The notes under the pieces were generated by a model. It did not search any database, had not been told where the DNA came from, and was given only the letters and a program-made list of their open reading frames with translations. A stretch of DNA of 64,000 bases. Source: Blasia pusilla. Its lineage: Eukaryota > Marchantiophyta > Marchantiopsida > Blasiales. The stretch is from NCBI GenBank assembly GCA_050084515.1, contig CM114273.1, positions 35,340,001-35,404,000 on the forward strand. Direction: 5' to 3'. A program made the translations under genes and the position numbers. Shown one piece after another: positions 26,351 through 37,777 of this stretch (position 1 is its first letter; every line of letters begins with the position of its first letter).

Positions 26351-26640
26351 ATTACATGCACAAAAGGAAAATTGTCCAACTATTGTCTATTTGAATGACG
26401 AGCTAGTTTGTGAGTCACCCAAGTTGAGTGATCGATATGATGAAGGAATAGAGGTCCATGGTTTAGGGTAAAGACGCTCCCATTATCTCTCAGCTCCATT
26501 TAATTATTTGGCCATGGCAAGTAGTCAATTAGATGTAATGATTCATTGGTGATGCTGCTAACCATAAGCGTACAAGCTAAACTAGAGTTTGTACTGGTTG
26601 GAATAGTCATCTAGATTAGAAAAATATATAAGATTACATA

Positions 26641-27027
26641 TGCAACTCCTTCAAGATGGAAATCAACTCTATGGTGCTTGAAATGAGCTCTACTGGGGGA
26701 TCCAAGTGGTTGGGATGCTAATCGAGATTCCAACATTAACATTTTATGATCGCACAAATTTAGCTCATTCAAGATGGAAATCAGCTCTTTGGGGCTTGAA
26801 ATAACCTCTACAGGCCTCCGACTAGTTGAATACCCATGCAGATTAGACAAAAATTATGAAAGCACATATTCAACTTCTTCAAATTGGAAATCAAGTCTAT
26901 AGAGCTCGAGATAAGCTCTACTGGTTGGGCTCGAAATGGTTGGTATGCTGATCCAAATTCAAAAAAAATATGAGAGCACATGTTTAGCTCCTTCAAGTTG
27001 GGAATTCGATGTACTAAGCTCGAAATG
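26641..27027. repeat. Imperfect tandem repeat, about 3.4 units of 110-117 bp
   Basis: Units begin near 26641, 26758, 26868 and 26982, each with the pattern 'ctc[ac]ttcaagatggaaatca.ctct' followed by 'gcttgaaat.a.ctcta'. Copies have diverged and there is no coding signal. Confidence 0.75.
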
Positions 27028-27892
27028 CCCGATCTAATAAATTCCTTTGTGGGAAATTAGTATATGTCCACACAAAGAAGTATCTAGAGCTCTTGCCGTG
27101 AAAAGCCTTCATTTGATATTCGAAAATTTGACATCATTGATAAACACATATCTTCTTGCTATCTAGGCGTTGCACACACACTAGCATTTCTTCCACATCC
27201 GAAGAAATCACTCCTACAATTTCACTTCGCTATCTATGATGATGAACTTTAGAGGCCCAGTTTGGGAATCGATTGAAACGAACTCCAATGGATCCCATGC
27301 TACACACTCAGTCTCCACTTCTCAAAGACAATAAGGCACAAATTAAAACAGAAAAAAAAACTTGACAACCACTAGTAGAAGATAGGTTGAGTCCCCTCAT
27401 ATATTTCTCTATGGGCTTTCCCATAAAAATACATCAGGGGGATACAAAGAACCCTGATTCCCATCCATTCACCACCAAAATCTTAGAAAAATAACTTCAC
27501 CAAAAAAATTGGGAGCTCAAAAAATCACAAAACTTCAGATCATTTTTAGAAACTAATGAATGAAAAGTATGTGCATATTCCTTCGAACGACTATAGAATG
27601 AGAAAACCTTCCCGATCTTTTTTGCCATATGCGTATGAAATATTTTTAGAAATACAAATTAGATTATTATTTTAGAATTATCCTAAACACTTTGAATGCA
27701 ATACTTTGGGGTGATAAAAGTAGTTTGCTTCAATTTAAAGCAAAGAAGTTTTCAAATACCATTTAAAAATAATTTCGAGTGATCCTATTTGTTCTGAAAA
27801 TTAACAATCTTATTGGCTAGAAGGCAAACAATTTGATTGATAGGAAGTGCCAAATGTTAAGAGGAATAGTGTTTCCAAAATGAAAGGGCACT

Positions 27893-27908
27893 CTCCAATA
27901 ATAATATA
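27893..27908 (-). mobile_element. Helitron-like 5' terminus
   Basis: The minus strand reads TTATATTATTATTGGAGAGT followed by GCCC, close to the starts of the Helitron units at 12609 and 12828, except that the initial TC has become TT. It implies a decayed Helitron extending leftwards from here. Its 3' end is not certain; a CTTACTAG|T at 21835 is one candidate. Confidence 0.45.
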
Positions 27909-28489
27909 AAATTTAATAACCATTAAAAAATACACATTTCATTACTGCCCCTACAAAGGGTTTGTAAATCGCGGAACGATCTCTTATGTTGACACGTTGC
28001 GTTAAGATGACGAGGCCTGGGGTGCTATCGCATACGCAGTTGCATGTACCGGATACGTCGATTGCACACATGGGAAAAATTTCATTTACGCTATATGATG
28101 ACACGGCGGTGTCGAGTGTAGAGTCTTCGTTGACAGTCTTTAGAGCCATTTTCACTCCTCCAAGACACTTCCCTGATCTTCCAATCTCCTTGCCTTCTCA
28201 ATGAAGTTTCACTAACTAGCCTTATTAAGTACTCTTCCAACTATTTCTCTTCCTCTATTCATATTTAGAAACTTCTAGGAAATCTTCAATCTTCAGTCTT
28301 CCTTCCTACAGACTTTTACCTATTTCTGTACAAAAAACATCCAAACTACAAAATATTCAAAAGAATGGATTATCACAGAAGGTGACACGATGACATCACT
28401 TATGATGAATTGAGGCTCTAAAGAAGGGGGCAAGTGTGAGACACATTACACTTTTGTATGGGGTTTTGAGATAGAAGCATCAAAGGATA

Positions 28490-29000
28490 TACATTCTTGA
28501 GAGTTTAAGGAAAAACGTTCTCAAAGTTCATCACGATGCACCTTGGGTGGGACATCTAGGTTAGGTAGCGAGCTTGGAGATTCTTAAGAAATATTCCTAC
28601 TGGCCATCTCAAGATAAGTATACCTTAAAGTATGTCCAATAGTGTTTAGTTTGTCAAAAGAACCGAACAGACTATGGCAAGACGCTAAGGCTTCTTCAAC
28701 CTTTTCCAATTTCGAGTGGACCATGGGAAAGTGTTTTTATGGATTTCATCATGGGATTACTTGAGTCGAAAGGTTTTAATTCGATCATGGAAGTGGTAGA
28801 TCGATTTTCAAAGATGGGAGTTTTGATTATGACTCAAAATACAATTACGACGTTGGAGGTAGCTCATATTTTCTTTTACAAATTTTTCATACATTGGGGT
28901 TTACTAAGTGAGTTAGTATCCAATATGAACACCAAGTTTTTCTTCAAGTTTTGGATGTGTCTTACAAGACAAAGACATTGGGAGCAAATTTGCTTCTATG
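28490..29000 (+). pseudogene. Ty3/gypsy integrase fragment
   Basis: Zinc-binding His-His-Cys-Cys residues are visible (VHHDAPWVGHLG at 28526-28561 and CLVCQKN at about 28648), followed by the start of the catalytic core: SGPWESVFMDFIMGL with the first catalytic Asp, VVDRFSKMGVLI, then HWGLLSELVSNMNTKF, where the second catalytic Asp has become Asn. In-frame stops lie between the zinc finger and the core. The rest of the element is absent, and the copy ends against a palindromic repeat near 29019. Confidence 0.85.
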
Positions 29001-29018
29001 TTGGATTATCACTCAAAC

Positions 29019-29084
29019 ACGGTGGGTGCTAAAGAGCGGGTTTAGCACAGTGGGTGCTAAACCCGGTCTCTAGCACCCATTGTG
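29019..29084. repeat. Nested palindromic repeat
   Basis: CGGGTTTAGCAC (29037-29048) pairs perfectly with GTGCTAAACCCG (29054-29065) across a 5-base loop. A second inverted relation links GCACAGTGGGTGCTA to TAGCACCCATTGTGC downstream. A third partial copy, CACGGTGGGTGCTAAA, begins at 29019. It lies exactly between two gypsy fragments of opposite orientation. Confidence 0.8.
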
Positions 29085-29097
29085 CTTGCGATGGTGC

Positions 29098-30975
29098 CTA
29101 GTACGAAGGTACTCCAAGACTACTCCATTCTCGTCAATATCTCGGCCACTTGTTGCCTCCTCACGAGCCTCTAGATCTAAGGACTCTCCATCATACCTTG
29201 CCATCGAAGTCTCAACACGCCAACTTTTCAAAGCCAAAAAGCCCAAATAGGCTGACGCATGCCAATGTGGCACCAACTCCTCATCACTATCTCCATGCCA
29301 ACAAGCTCCAATCGCATCTCATTGACTCGGGCATGGGTTACGGCTCAAACCATATGCATCTTGGTTGAGCATTCCAGTATGTTCTATGTGGAAGTCAAAG
29401 TCCTGCAACAACAGAGCCCACCTTGCAAGCTTCCCTGTAAGCTTGTCGGACTCCATTTATCACTTAAGTGGTTGATGATTAGTAATGATGCTAAAGGGAT
29501 TGCCAAATAAAAAACAACTGAAATGCACGACAACCCACACTACAACCAAGCACTCACCCTCATACGAGCTACACTTCACCTCTATCGCGTTGTTCCAGCA
29601 ACTGTCATAAGCCACCACAAACTCTCTATCCTCATCGTCATGTTGGGTGAGCACACATCCAAACCCCAACATGCTCGAATCTGTATGCAATTGGAAAGGA
29701 CGCCCCCTAATTGGTCTCCTCAATATGATCGCAAACTTCAACCTGTCCTTGAGCAGCTGAAATGCTCTCTCCTGCTCATCCCCCCAGTGCCACTCGTGAT
29801 CCACCTTGGTCATCAAGGTTAGAGGCTTCGCAATCAAACTAAAATATTGGATTCTCAACATCCACTCTATGAGTACCATTAATATGATCGGCCCCATTGT
29901 ATGAGGAGAAGCCTAGATTGATGGTTGCGACGTAGACGTCGAAGGGGTCATAGTAATATGACGTAGATGGTTTATGGAGTAGCGTTACTAGGATTATCTA
30001 ACCCTATATTGCATCAAGGTGCGGGGCACCCTGATGCGTCGTGGGGGTCTGTGGGCGCAACCCCCGGAAGAATATTTTTATAAATAGAAATAAAGAAAAA
30101 TAGGTAAAGAACCCTAGTTTCTCGAGTAGTGAAATAGTAGGGAGCCACAATGGTAGCACATTCTCGTATGTCAAATTATCTCCATGTTCAGGTTCCATCA
30201 AAGCTCTTATGTGAGCGTATGGACGGACTAGGCCACTTTGTATCTCCAAGATTTGTAATACATTTCAATAATTTTGTCATATTCTGTTTCCTCACATGAA
30301 ACCCTTGAATTTTGCCAATCTCATGAATGTATGAACTCGACTCATATTTGTAGGGCGTGGGATGGATGGAGTATCCTCTACGTTTTTCTACTGCATACCA
30401 ATACCACTTGGATATATCGTGTGACCCAAGTACTCAATCTGGTCGTAGAAAAACTTGCACTTGCCTAGACGTAGCTTCAGCCCATGTGAGAGAAATTGTC
30501 GAAATACCTCCTCTAGATGTCGCTCATGCTCCTCAACCGTGGTCCTAAAGACTACGATGCCATCAAATTAACACCTAGCAAAATCCAAACCTTCCAAGAT
30601 CCCATCCATGACCCTCTGAAACTCATCCGGAGTGTTCTTTAACCCAAATGGTAAGAACCGCCACTCGTACAAGCAATCCTTCCCGCGAGGATCGATGCCC
30701 AAAAATATCGTACTCTGAAAAAAAAGTTCAAACTTTTTTCTGTAGTAAGTGTCTTTTTCCTATCCTCCAATCTGATAGGCAAGTGATGATATCCGACTCA
30801 AAGATCCAAAGAACTGAAGAGCTTTGCATGCCCAATAGCATCAAAGATCTCCTCATGGATGGGCATGGCATATCTATCAAACTTCGTATGCCGATTTATA
30901 GGTTGGTAATCTCCATACATCTGAGACTACCAATATGGCCTTGTGCAAAGTGCAGCCGTCCGACTTAGGACTTTG
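29098..30975 (-). pseudogene. Ty3/gypsy reverse transcriptase-RNase H fragment
   Basis: On the minus strand from right to left: reverse transcriptase remnants (GKDCLYEWRFLPFGLKN, then EFQRVMDGILEGLDFARC followed by a stop and FDG where the active site should read YIDD), the connection region RVHTFMRLAK, then RNase H (LHTDSSMLGFGCVLTQHDDE, 29700) and the spacer leading to integrase (NGVVLEYLRT, 29110). The reading frames closely match the gypsy element at 58-64 kb, so it belongs to the same family, but no methyltransferase or protease sequence lies upstream. A probable solo LTR interrupts it at 29898-30296. Confidence 0.85.
29898..30296. mobile_element. Probable solo LTR inside the gypsy fragment
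   Basis: A 399-bp block starting TGTATGAGG and ending CCTCACA splits the conserved connection region between reverse transcriptase and RNase H. It has a TATA-like TATAAATA (about 30076) and a GC-rich palindromic patch (GGGGGTCTGTGGGCGCAACC near 30040), as LTRs often do. I could not see a clear 5-bp target duplication (cccat / tgaaa), so the exact edges are uncertain. Confidence 0.5.
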
Positions 30976-30989
30976 CAGTGCACCCGTGT

Positions 30990-32395
30990 TAGGGATTTGT
31001 TGATTGTTGATGATTGCTGCTGGGTTAAAGATTCGATGATATATCAGGTGGGAGTCTGCATGTAACGCAACAACAGAGTAAGGTTTCCAATGAATTATAG
31101 ATTTGTTGGGCGGAGCCAGGTTACAGATACAGATATTGGCAACCGTTGATGGCACATTGTTTCTTAGCATGGAGCAGGAAGATGAAGAACCGCTTCGCAC
31201 ACCATTTCTTCCCTTAGAACAAAAAGATAACCTATTCTACGCCCTTGCGTAGACATGTAGACTATTTCGGACTAGATGGGAAAGGATAGGGACCAAAGTA
31301 TAAGGGCAAAAAATTCCCCAAATTGGAAAATCAATCATACATATAGTTCATGGGTTATGCGGATAGGGGTATTTGAGTCTAAGAAACGCATTGCACCTTC
31401 GAAGGCTGCTACTCCACCATGGAAAATAATTCATGGTAAACCCACATGATTAATCAAGTTCTTCAGCATTGAACACTTCTCCTTTCTTGACCCGCATGAA
31501 TAGAGTTTTCTTTCCCACCTTGGCGCTTTTCTTCACATAAAGTGTTGTCGTAGTCCAACAACGGAAGCTTTTTGGCTACCAGCGGCACTCTTGGATGTAC
31601 GCACCCTATCATTGGGTTAACATCTTTCTTCTTGTAAAAACATGGTTTCTTGCATCGTGAAATTGCCACTATCTTTTCATTAATGGTTCGTGCCTACAGC
31701 GTCCGCAAGTTAACACTAGTGAGAGGATGATTGCAGCAGATTGAAGCACATCCAGCCTGCATTTATGGATCAGGGGCATTCTCTTAGTGAAGCCATTGTT
31801 AAATAGCATATGCTTCAGCTCGTCGCCTTTAAATCACTTTATCACATTGGAATTTGATGAAGCTAAATTGCTTCATCAAAGTTAGCTTCGTCATTTTTTA
31901 AGGGCATTCTGAGTTCTCCCGGCCTTCTTACGTGATGCCTCAATCAATTTTGTGATGTATTTTCAAAAATCAAAGCATGCCTTAGGTTGTGGCTATGTTG
32001 TGGAAGAGACTTCACTGATTGTGCATACTTGTTTCTTGATTGTTGTGCGTTCAACAACAACTGATTGTGTTGATGATAACTTCTTAGATTAGAGTTGGAA
32101 TATCTGCGTATTATAATGGCAGACAAGAGTTCATTCTCGGAATAACACGTTTCTTTTCCCCGCCTGCTGCGTAAGAAAGTTCGAGCTAATTCATACAATC
32201 CAAGCTACGCTGCACCTCAGCATGTAAATTGCACTTTACAAAATTATGGTTATTCCTGTATCAGGTTTGTACTTAATGTCCGTTCATCCAAAATACTGAA
32301 ATACCACTCCTGTAAATCTACATAGCTTATTGGGAAGCGGGGTTTTTACGTGAATCACTTTATCATTCTTGAGGTAGTCTACTAATGATAAGGGG
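30990..32395. other. No gene recognised
   Basis: Small open frames exist on the minus strand (for example 31463-31669 and 31944-32198) but none resembles a known protein. Composition is ordinary for the window. Confidence 0.4.
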
Positions 32396-32398
32396 AGT

Positions 32399-32421
32399 AG
32401 AGAGAGAGAGAGAGAGAGAGA
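32399..32421. repeat. (GA)n microsatellite
   Basis: About eleven GA units. Confidence 0.9.
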
Positions 32422-32730
32422 CTGTACTCATCAAGTAGTGCCTTTTGTAGCCTTGCGACCATAGACCCCGCACCCTGGTTGGACGGTGCTTGAGACTGGG
32501 ATAGGTGTAGCGAGAGAAGCAAGTGAAGAAGGTACCATATGAGAGGAGGGAGACACTCTCATATAGTGTGAGTGCTGACCAAACAACGTGTTTGTGCGGA
32601 GCTTCCAAGTGTCAACCAAGAAACTCTTCACCACACCATCTACTTTACCTGATTGGGATCCCCAATAGACATTACTTACCAATGCAGTAGCTTTGGGCAA
32701 TGAATCAAGGCTATTGAATGTGTTGAACAG

Positions 32731-33677
32731 TTATGGTGCTACCAACTTAGCAATATCAGCATATGCTCTTACTCTTTGTGTTGTGAATTTTGCGTAGGAG
32801 ACCAAGTAATGACTAGAGGTTTCATCTCCATCGTCACACAAGGCGCAAGAGTTTAGTTGTGTTCCCATCCTGCTTTTCTTATGGTTCAAGGGGATTGCTC
32901 CCATTCTGAACTTGAACTTGAACCGGGTTCCCAAGCAAGGGGATCCCGCAAATAGTTCGTCAGTTCTGCCTTCTCGGGATATACCGTCAAAAGAGAGAGG
33001 TCAGACATTTTCATGGCTTCCTCCATGTTGTTCTGCTGTGAGCATTTTCCCACTGCTTTGGTTATGGTATCCACGAATGCTTTCTCATCTTGCTCCCACA
33101 GTTCAGGCCATGTTGGGAGCTTGGATGCTTGCACAATCTCTTGAACCTTTTTCGTCCAAGATTTGGCCTGCTTTACGGATCTTCTTTGGGTCTAGGTTTT
33201 CCCCATCACCTCTTTAGGATAGCGATGAGAGTCCATTATCTCTAGCTGCCTCCACCATTTCAACTTGGTGATGTCACGTCTATCCTCCAAGGGTTCCACA
33301 CCTAGTTTCCATCTCATATTAACTCGGGTTGTTCGTGATGAAGTTGACATCATACCTCGAAATGACTTCAGTTGCAAAGCTTCAAGCCTATCCCTTTGTT
33401 TGGTGTTGGCATCCCACACTGCTACCTCGTATTCTAGCAAGGGATGAATGGTATGAAAAATGACAGAGCGCTTTACTTCTGATGTGATATCCCGGAAGTA
33501 TAGAAATCTGGCCAGACCGTTCACCTTCTTGTGGCCTTTCTTAGTAGTCTTCTTAATGTGCGCATCCCACATGCAATCTTCCAAGAATTCTATGCCTAGA
33601 CAGGTGTATGTAGCCATACGTGGGGATCTCTTGTTCGCCCCAATACCACTGTTGGTCTTGGTCCTCCTCCTTGCCAT
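32731..33677 (-). pseudogene. LINE (non-LTR retrotransposon) ORF2 C-terminal fragment
   Basis: The right part (33192-33677) encodes the region after the reverse transcriptase palm: YTCLGIEFLEDCMWDAHIKK, then HTIHPLLEYEVAVWDAN, LEALQLKSFRGMMSTSSRTT and LGVEPLEDRRDITKLKWW. The left part (32731-33134, other frames) continues through MSDLSLLTVYPEKAELTNYL to a terminal zinc-finger-like block (CALCDDGDETSSHYL, one later Cys lost). The order fits a 3' end of a LINE. Such C-terminal wording is more familiar to me from algae and animals than from angiosperm L1, but that is impression only. The 5' part with the FADD box is absent, as in a typical 5'-truncated copy. A related short piece sits at 45540-45625. 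Confidence 0.8.
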
Positions 33678-33713
33678 TGAAAATCATCACACCGTACTTC
33701 ATTACATTTGCCT

Positions 33714-33735
33714 CACACACACACACACACACACA
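33714..33735. repeat. (CA)n microsatellite
   Basis: Eleven CA units, just upstream of the LINE fragment on its coding strand. Confidence 0.9.
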
Positions 33736-33739
33736 GTCA

Positions 33740-35961
33740 CATTCATTCTATCCTCATTAAGTAGCATCTCTCGTGGCCTTGAGATGAGTATAGGCCTGAT
33801 TGGTTTCACTCAAGGTTTGTCACTTTCGTTGCTTTGATAGAAACGCTGCTTTATACTTGTTGTGAGATCAACACTTACCTACCGTAAACAAAAGTGCATG
33901 CCAGGTTTATGTGAAAGAGAGAGGTAGACAGACTACCACAGTTGTGGAGCATAATACAATCCAGTGCTTGATGCTGGAGCATGGAGTCTTCATGACATCT
34001 GAAACTCTATCATCGAGAGGACGGGTAATGCACTATACATGCCCTCTGCGGTAAGCTAGCCTGTCCATTGAGTGTCTTTGGGCACCCCACTAATATAATG
34101 GATATTAAGATGAATTTTCTGAAATTGATGCGTTCAAATTTTTTATCCTTGTATGTAGAAGTGGACACCCGTTTTCTTGTGCTTAGAGCTATGCAAACGG
34201 ACCGGGTTAATTCCAAGTACTTTTTCTCTAACTCACACCCTTTCATTGTCGCATTTGAGAAACATGGTGTTGCTTTGTATGCATTGCTCTTCCTCATTTC
34301 TACTACTAGCTGATGACGACTACATGTATAAATTAAAGGTGCACAAAAGGATAGGCAAACAATAAACATAGACCACATCTCAGACTCTTTGGTGCTTTCT
34401 CTTTCCCAACAAAGCACACCTGTCATCAATAACACTAGAGCATGAAAATGGTGTTCTTGACTCTACATCGGCCTACAGATTTCCTACATCTTTCAATTAA
34501 GGACATCTTTTGTACTCCTCAAAACTTAAGGCAAGCTATATAGCTTTGTATAACACCAAATGGGTAGACGCGCAAGACCAACGAGAGACAGTTCCCTACT
34601 ATTGTTAAGCAAAAGTGGGTTGAAATGGTGCCCACTAAAAGCTACGGAGAAAGCTAGCCACATCAGGAAGTTGGCATGCAGGCCTATCTGCATGATATGG
34701 ACAAATATGCACCAGCTATTAAGCGTGCGGCAAGCCAACTATATGAGTCTTGTTAATAAAATGCAGTGTTGTGGTTATTGCGGCACCATGTTGCTTTACA
34801 ATGGCACCTTCAGAATGGAGTTGACAAACCAGCCTATTTATCCTCCATACGCGTTGTGTAACGGATATATGACCAATTACATATTGGATAACTCTGATTG
34901 CATTTCACATCTGTATGAAGTGTGCAACTGCTAACCCACAAATAAATCATAATATATACATGACTCCAACATATATGCAGGATGTCTTAAACCCACTTGT
35001 GGTACAGATGTTATTCGACTTATGATTCGGAATAGAAACCAAGTATAATGGGTTTCATTCTGGTTTTTTTCAAGTCACTTCCCTTCTGGACAACCCTCTT
35101 GTGAGCTAGAATATGCAAGATCCTGGATCTTCAGACCGAAAAGTTTTATTCAACCAAGTGAAGAATATTTTTGAAATAAACTTGCAAGTAAATGACATCT
35201 ATAAACACTACATGGCTCTTATTGATCTTCCCAATCCAAATTGCGGCCTTGTTGTGCTTTCATTGGACTCTTTTGACACAATTCTCAAAGCCTCTCAACT
35301 GAAGGGCACAGTCACCCACAACATGTCCTTTGATCCATATAGTGTGGAGTTCAACAAGATGTCCAATACTACTTACCTGTATAGAGATGAAAATCCTTCA
35401 AGAAATTCAACAATGGTAGTCTGTTCCTAAGGGAAAGCAACCACTTCGTGTCAATAGGCAGAAGAAGCTATATGGTTGAAGAAGTTCGAGAAATGGGCTG
35501 ATCCTTCATAGCTAGAGTAAAAAATATGGTTTGTCAAATGTAGCAAACGGATTGAGGACATGGCAAGGTTGAAGGAGTCTTGAAATATCGGCCTGCCACT
35601 CGTAAAATTAGATAATAGAGTTCTGATAAACTGCGAACCACTTTCTTGTCGGAAATGGTCACTATGGAACAAGGTTCCAATGCATGAAACCAACATAATT
35701 GTGTACAATGAGCAAAAGATAAAACAACAACGACAAAAGTGTTGTAAACATCAACTATCCTGACTTGATTGTTATCAAGGAGTGCACAATACAAAAGAAG
35801 ATACAGAGACAACAATATTGAAGAAAACTTCAAGCAGTACCACCCGTAGACAAAATGATGAAGTAGCAACAATCAGCAAAAGGCCACGCTTTATTGAAAA
35901 GCAGAAACACAAGTTTGTAGAGAAAGAAAGACAATATCATACACAACCGTACAGTGTGAAA
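33740..35961. other. Unassigned DNA with two open frames, left flank of the CACTA element
   Basis: Plus-strand frames of 124 codons (34560-34934, Cys-rich near the end: MQCCGYCGTM) and 105 codons (35113-35430, KNIFEINLQVNDIYKHYMAL) stand out by length in AT-rich DNA. I recognise neither. They may be exons or remains of another element. No splice model linking them could be supported. Confidence 0.35.
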
Positions 35962-35999
35962 CACTAGAAGGAAAAGGTGTTTTTATGACTACATTATAT

Positions 36000-37320
36000 G
36001 AATGACATGAGTCATATTATACATGCCATTACTCACAGTGACTTATGACTGCATCAGTCATAAAAGACAAGTCATTTTAGTCTTATGACTAAGCACCACT
36101 TGAGTCATTGTGTATATGACTTCATTAATTTTAATGACTAGAGTCATGGGGCAAGGGATATAATTAGTCCACGTGGACATGACTTGTAATCCACGTCATA
36201 CTAGTGACGTAGATGATACGCTTTTTACTTAGTGTGAGTCATATTTGATACATAAAGAATGAATTGGATGAGTCGTTCCCCTAGTTATAGCATGAGTCAT
36301 TTTTTTTGGTAGTCATGATGGAGTCATAATTGATAGTCCTAATGAGTCAGGGACAGTCATCATATGTCATGGCGAGTCATGCCAAGTCGTTTTGTGAATA
36401 ATGAAGTCATATTTGATACGTAAAGAATGACTAGCTTGAGTCATGATCCTAGTCAGAGCATGAGTCAGTATGTTTTGTTTTGTAGTCATGGTAGAGTCAT
36501 AATTCATAGTCCATGATGAGTCATGATCAGTCATCACAGGTCACGACTAGTCATGCCAAGTCGTTATTTGAATAATGAAGTCATATTTGATATATAAAGA
36601 ACGACTAGCTTGAGTCATGCGCCTTGACATGGCATGAGTCATTGGTTTTTGTTTTGTAGTCATGTTGGAGTCGTAAGTGGTAGTCCATGAGTAAAAAATT
36701 AATCAATATTTTTAGATGGCTAGTCATTAAAGTTAAGTCATGATCAGTCAGCATAGGTCATGACTAGTCAAGCCAAGTCATCAATTGAATAATGTAGTCA
36801 TATTTGATATATAAAAAACGACTTGCGTAGTCATAGCACGAGTCATAATTTATTGTGTTGTAGTCATGCTGGAGTCATAAGTGGTAGTTCATGAGTCACG
36901 GAATAATCATTATTTTTATATAGCAAGTCATTAAAGATGAGTTATGGTCAGTGGTCGCAAGTCATTACTAATCATGCCAAGTCACTATTTGAACAATGGA
37001 GTCATCACATTATATGTAGTCCATGATAGCCAAGATATAGAAGTGAGTCATGATAAATCATGACTAGTCATTCCAAGTCATGGCTAGTCATTCCAAGTAA
37101 TGGTTTGCAAAATGGAGTCATTTATTTGAGTCATTTTACTCTAAATGGAGTGCCTACTATTAAATCAAATGACTGTGATAGTCATACAATATGAGTCATT
37201 TCTGCTCAATGACTGCATGTTATTTTGTTTGATGCTTAGAAGTCATACAATGAGTCTTACCAAAAGAGTTCAGATGTGTAAAACTAAAAGAGTTCATATA
37301 TGTAAGTGCACAAAATGCAC
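36000..37320. repeat. CACTA subterminal repeats, AGTCAT/ATGACT arrays
   Basis: Dozens of AGTCAT, GAGTCAT or ATGACT motifs occur in both orientations. Within them four longer tandem units can be seen, each starting GTCATATTTGATA[ct][ag]TA: 36238-36405, 36406-36579, 36580-36796 and 36797-37000 (168, 174, 217 and 204 bp). The short motif is the likely binding site of the element's own TNPA/TNP1-like protein, by analogy with En/Spm. Confidence 0.85.
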
Positions 37321-37777
37321 TTATATTTGAACTTCTCTTATATGTGAAGTTTTAAGACTCAATTTTCTGATATGGGAACAAATCAGTGTAGTATCCATAA
37401 GTTTATAGGTAAAGTTTTATGATATGTGGACTCAGATCTGAACTCTTTTAGTACCTGTATATACTAATTTTCATCTTGAAGTCCGAAGTATAAAAGAAGA
37501 AATACTATTGACACCCATAAAATTTTGAATCAAATTTCAAGGAACCACGTTTTACTAACATCTAATCAGAAAATCTGACCATATTATATCTAATCACAAA
37601 ATCTGACCACAAAGCATATGAGTTGATCTCATTTTTGGCACAATAGGTGAGATTTAAAATGCTTCATGGATCACAAAATCTCCTTTTCTACCACTATTTC
37701 CAAGAACATGAAGGAAACAACGAAAAGTGTTAATCTATCTGTTTCTTTAAGTTCAATTGAGGCCAGAGTACATTTAC

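Noticed and set aside
27913-28204. Gene with open frames on both strands
   Set aside because: The two frames (80 and 72 codons) overlap and neither has recognisable similarity. Adjacent DNA is transposon debris. Kept as unassigned.
28418-28440. Polypurine tract and LTR start (AAAGAAGGGGGCAAG then TGTGAGACAC)
   Set aside because: It looks like a gypsy 3' junction, but integrase coding sequence follows instead of an LTR, and no matching LTR copy was seen.
36238-37000. CRISPR-like array
   Set aside because: The repeats are irregular, very short (6-7 bases) and in both orientations, inside a plant CACTA transposon; there are no fixed spacers.
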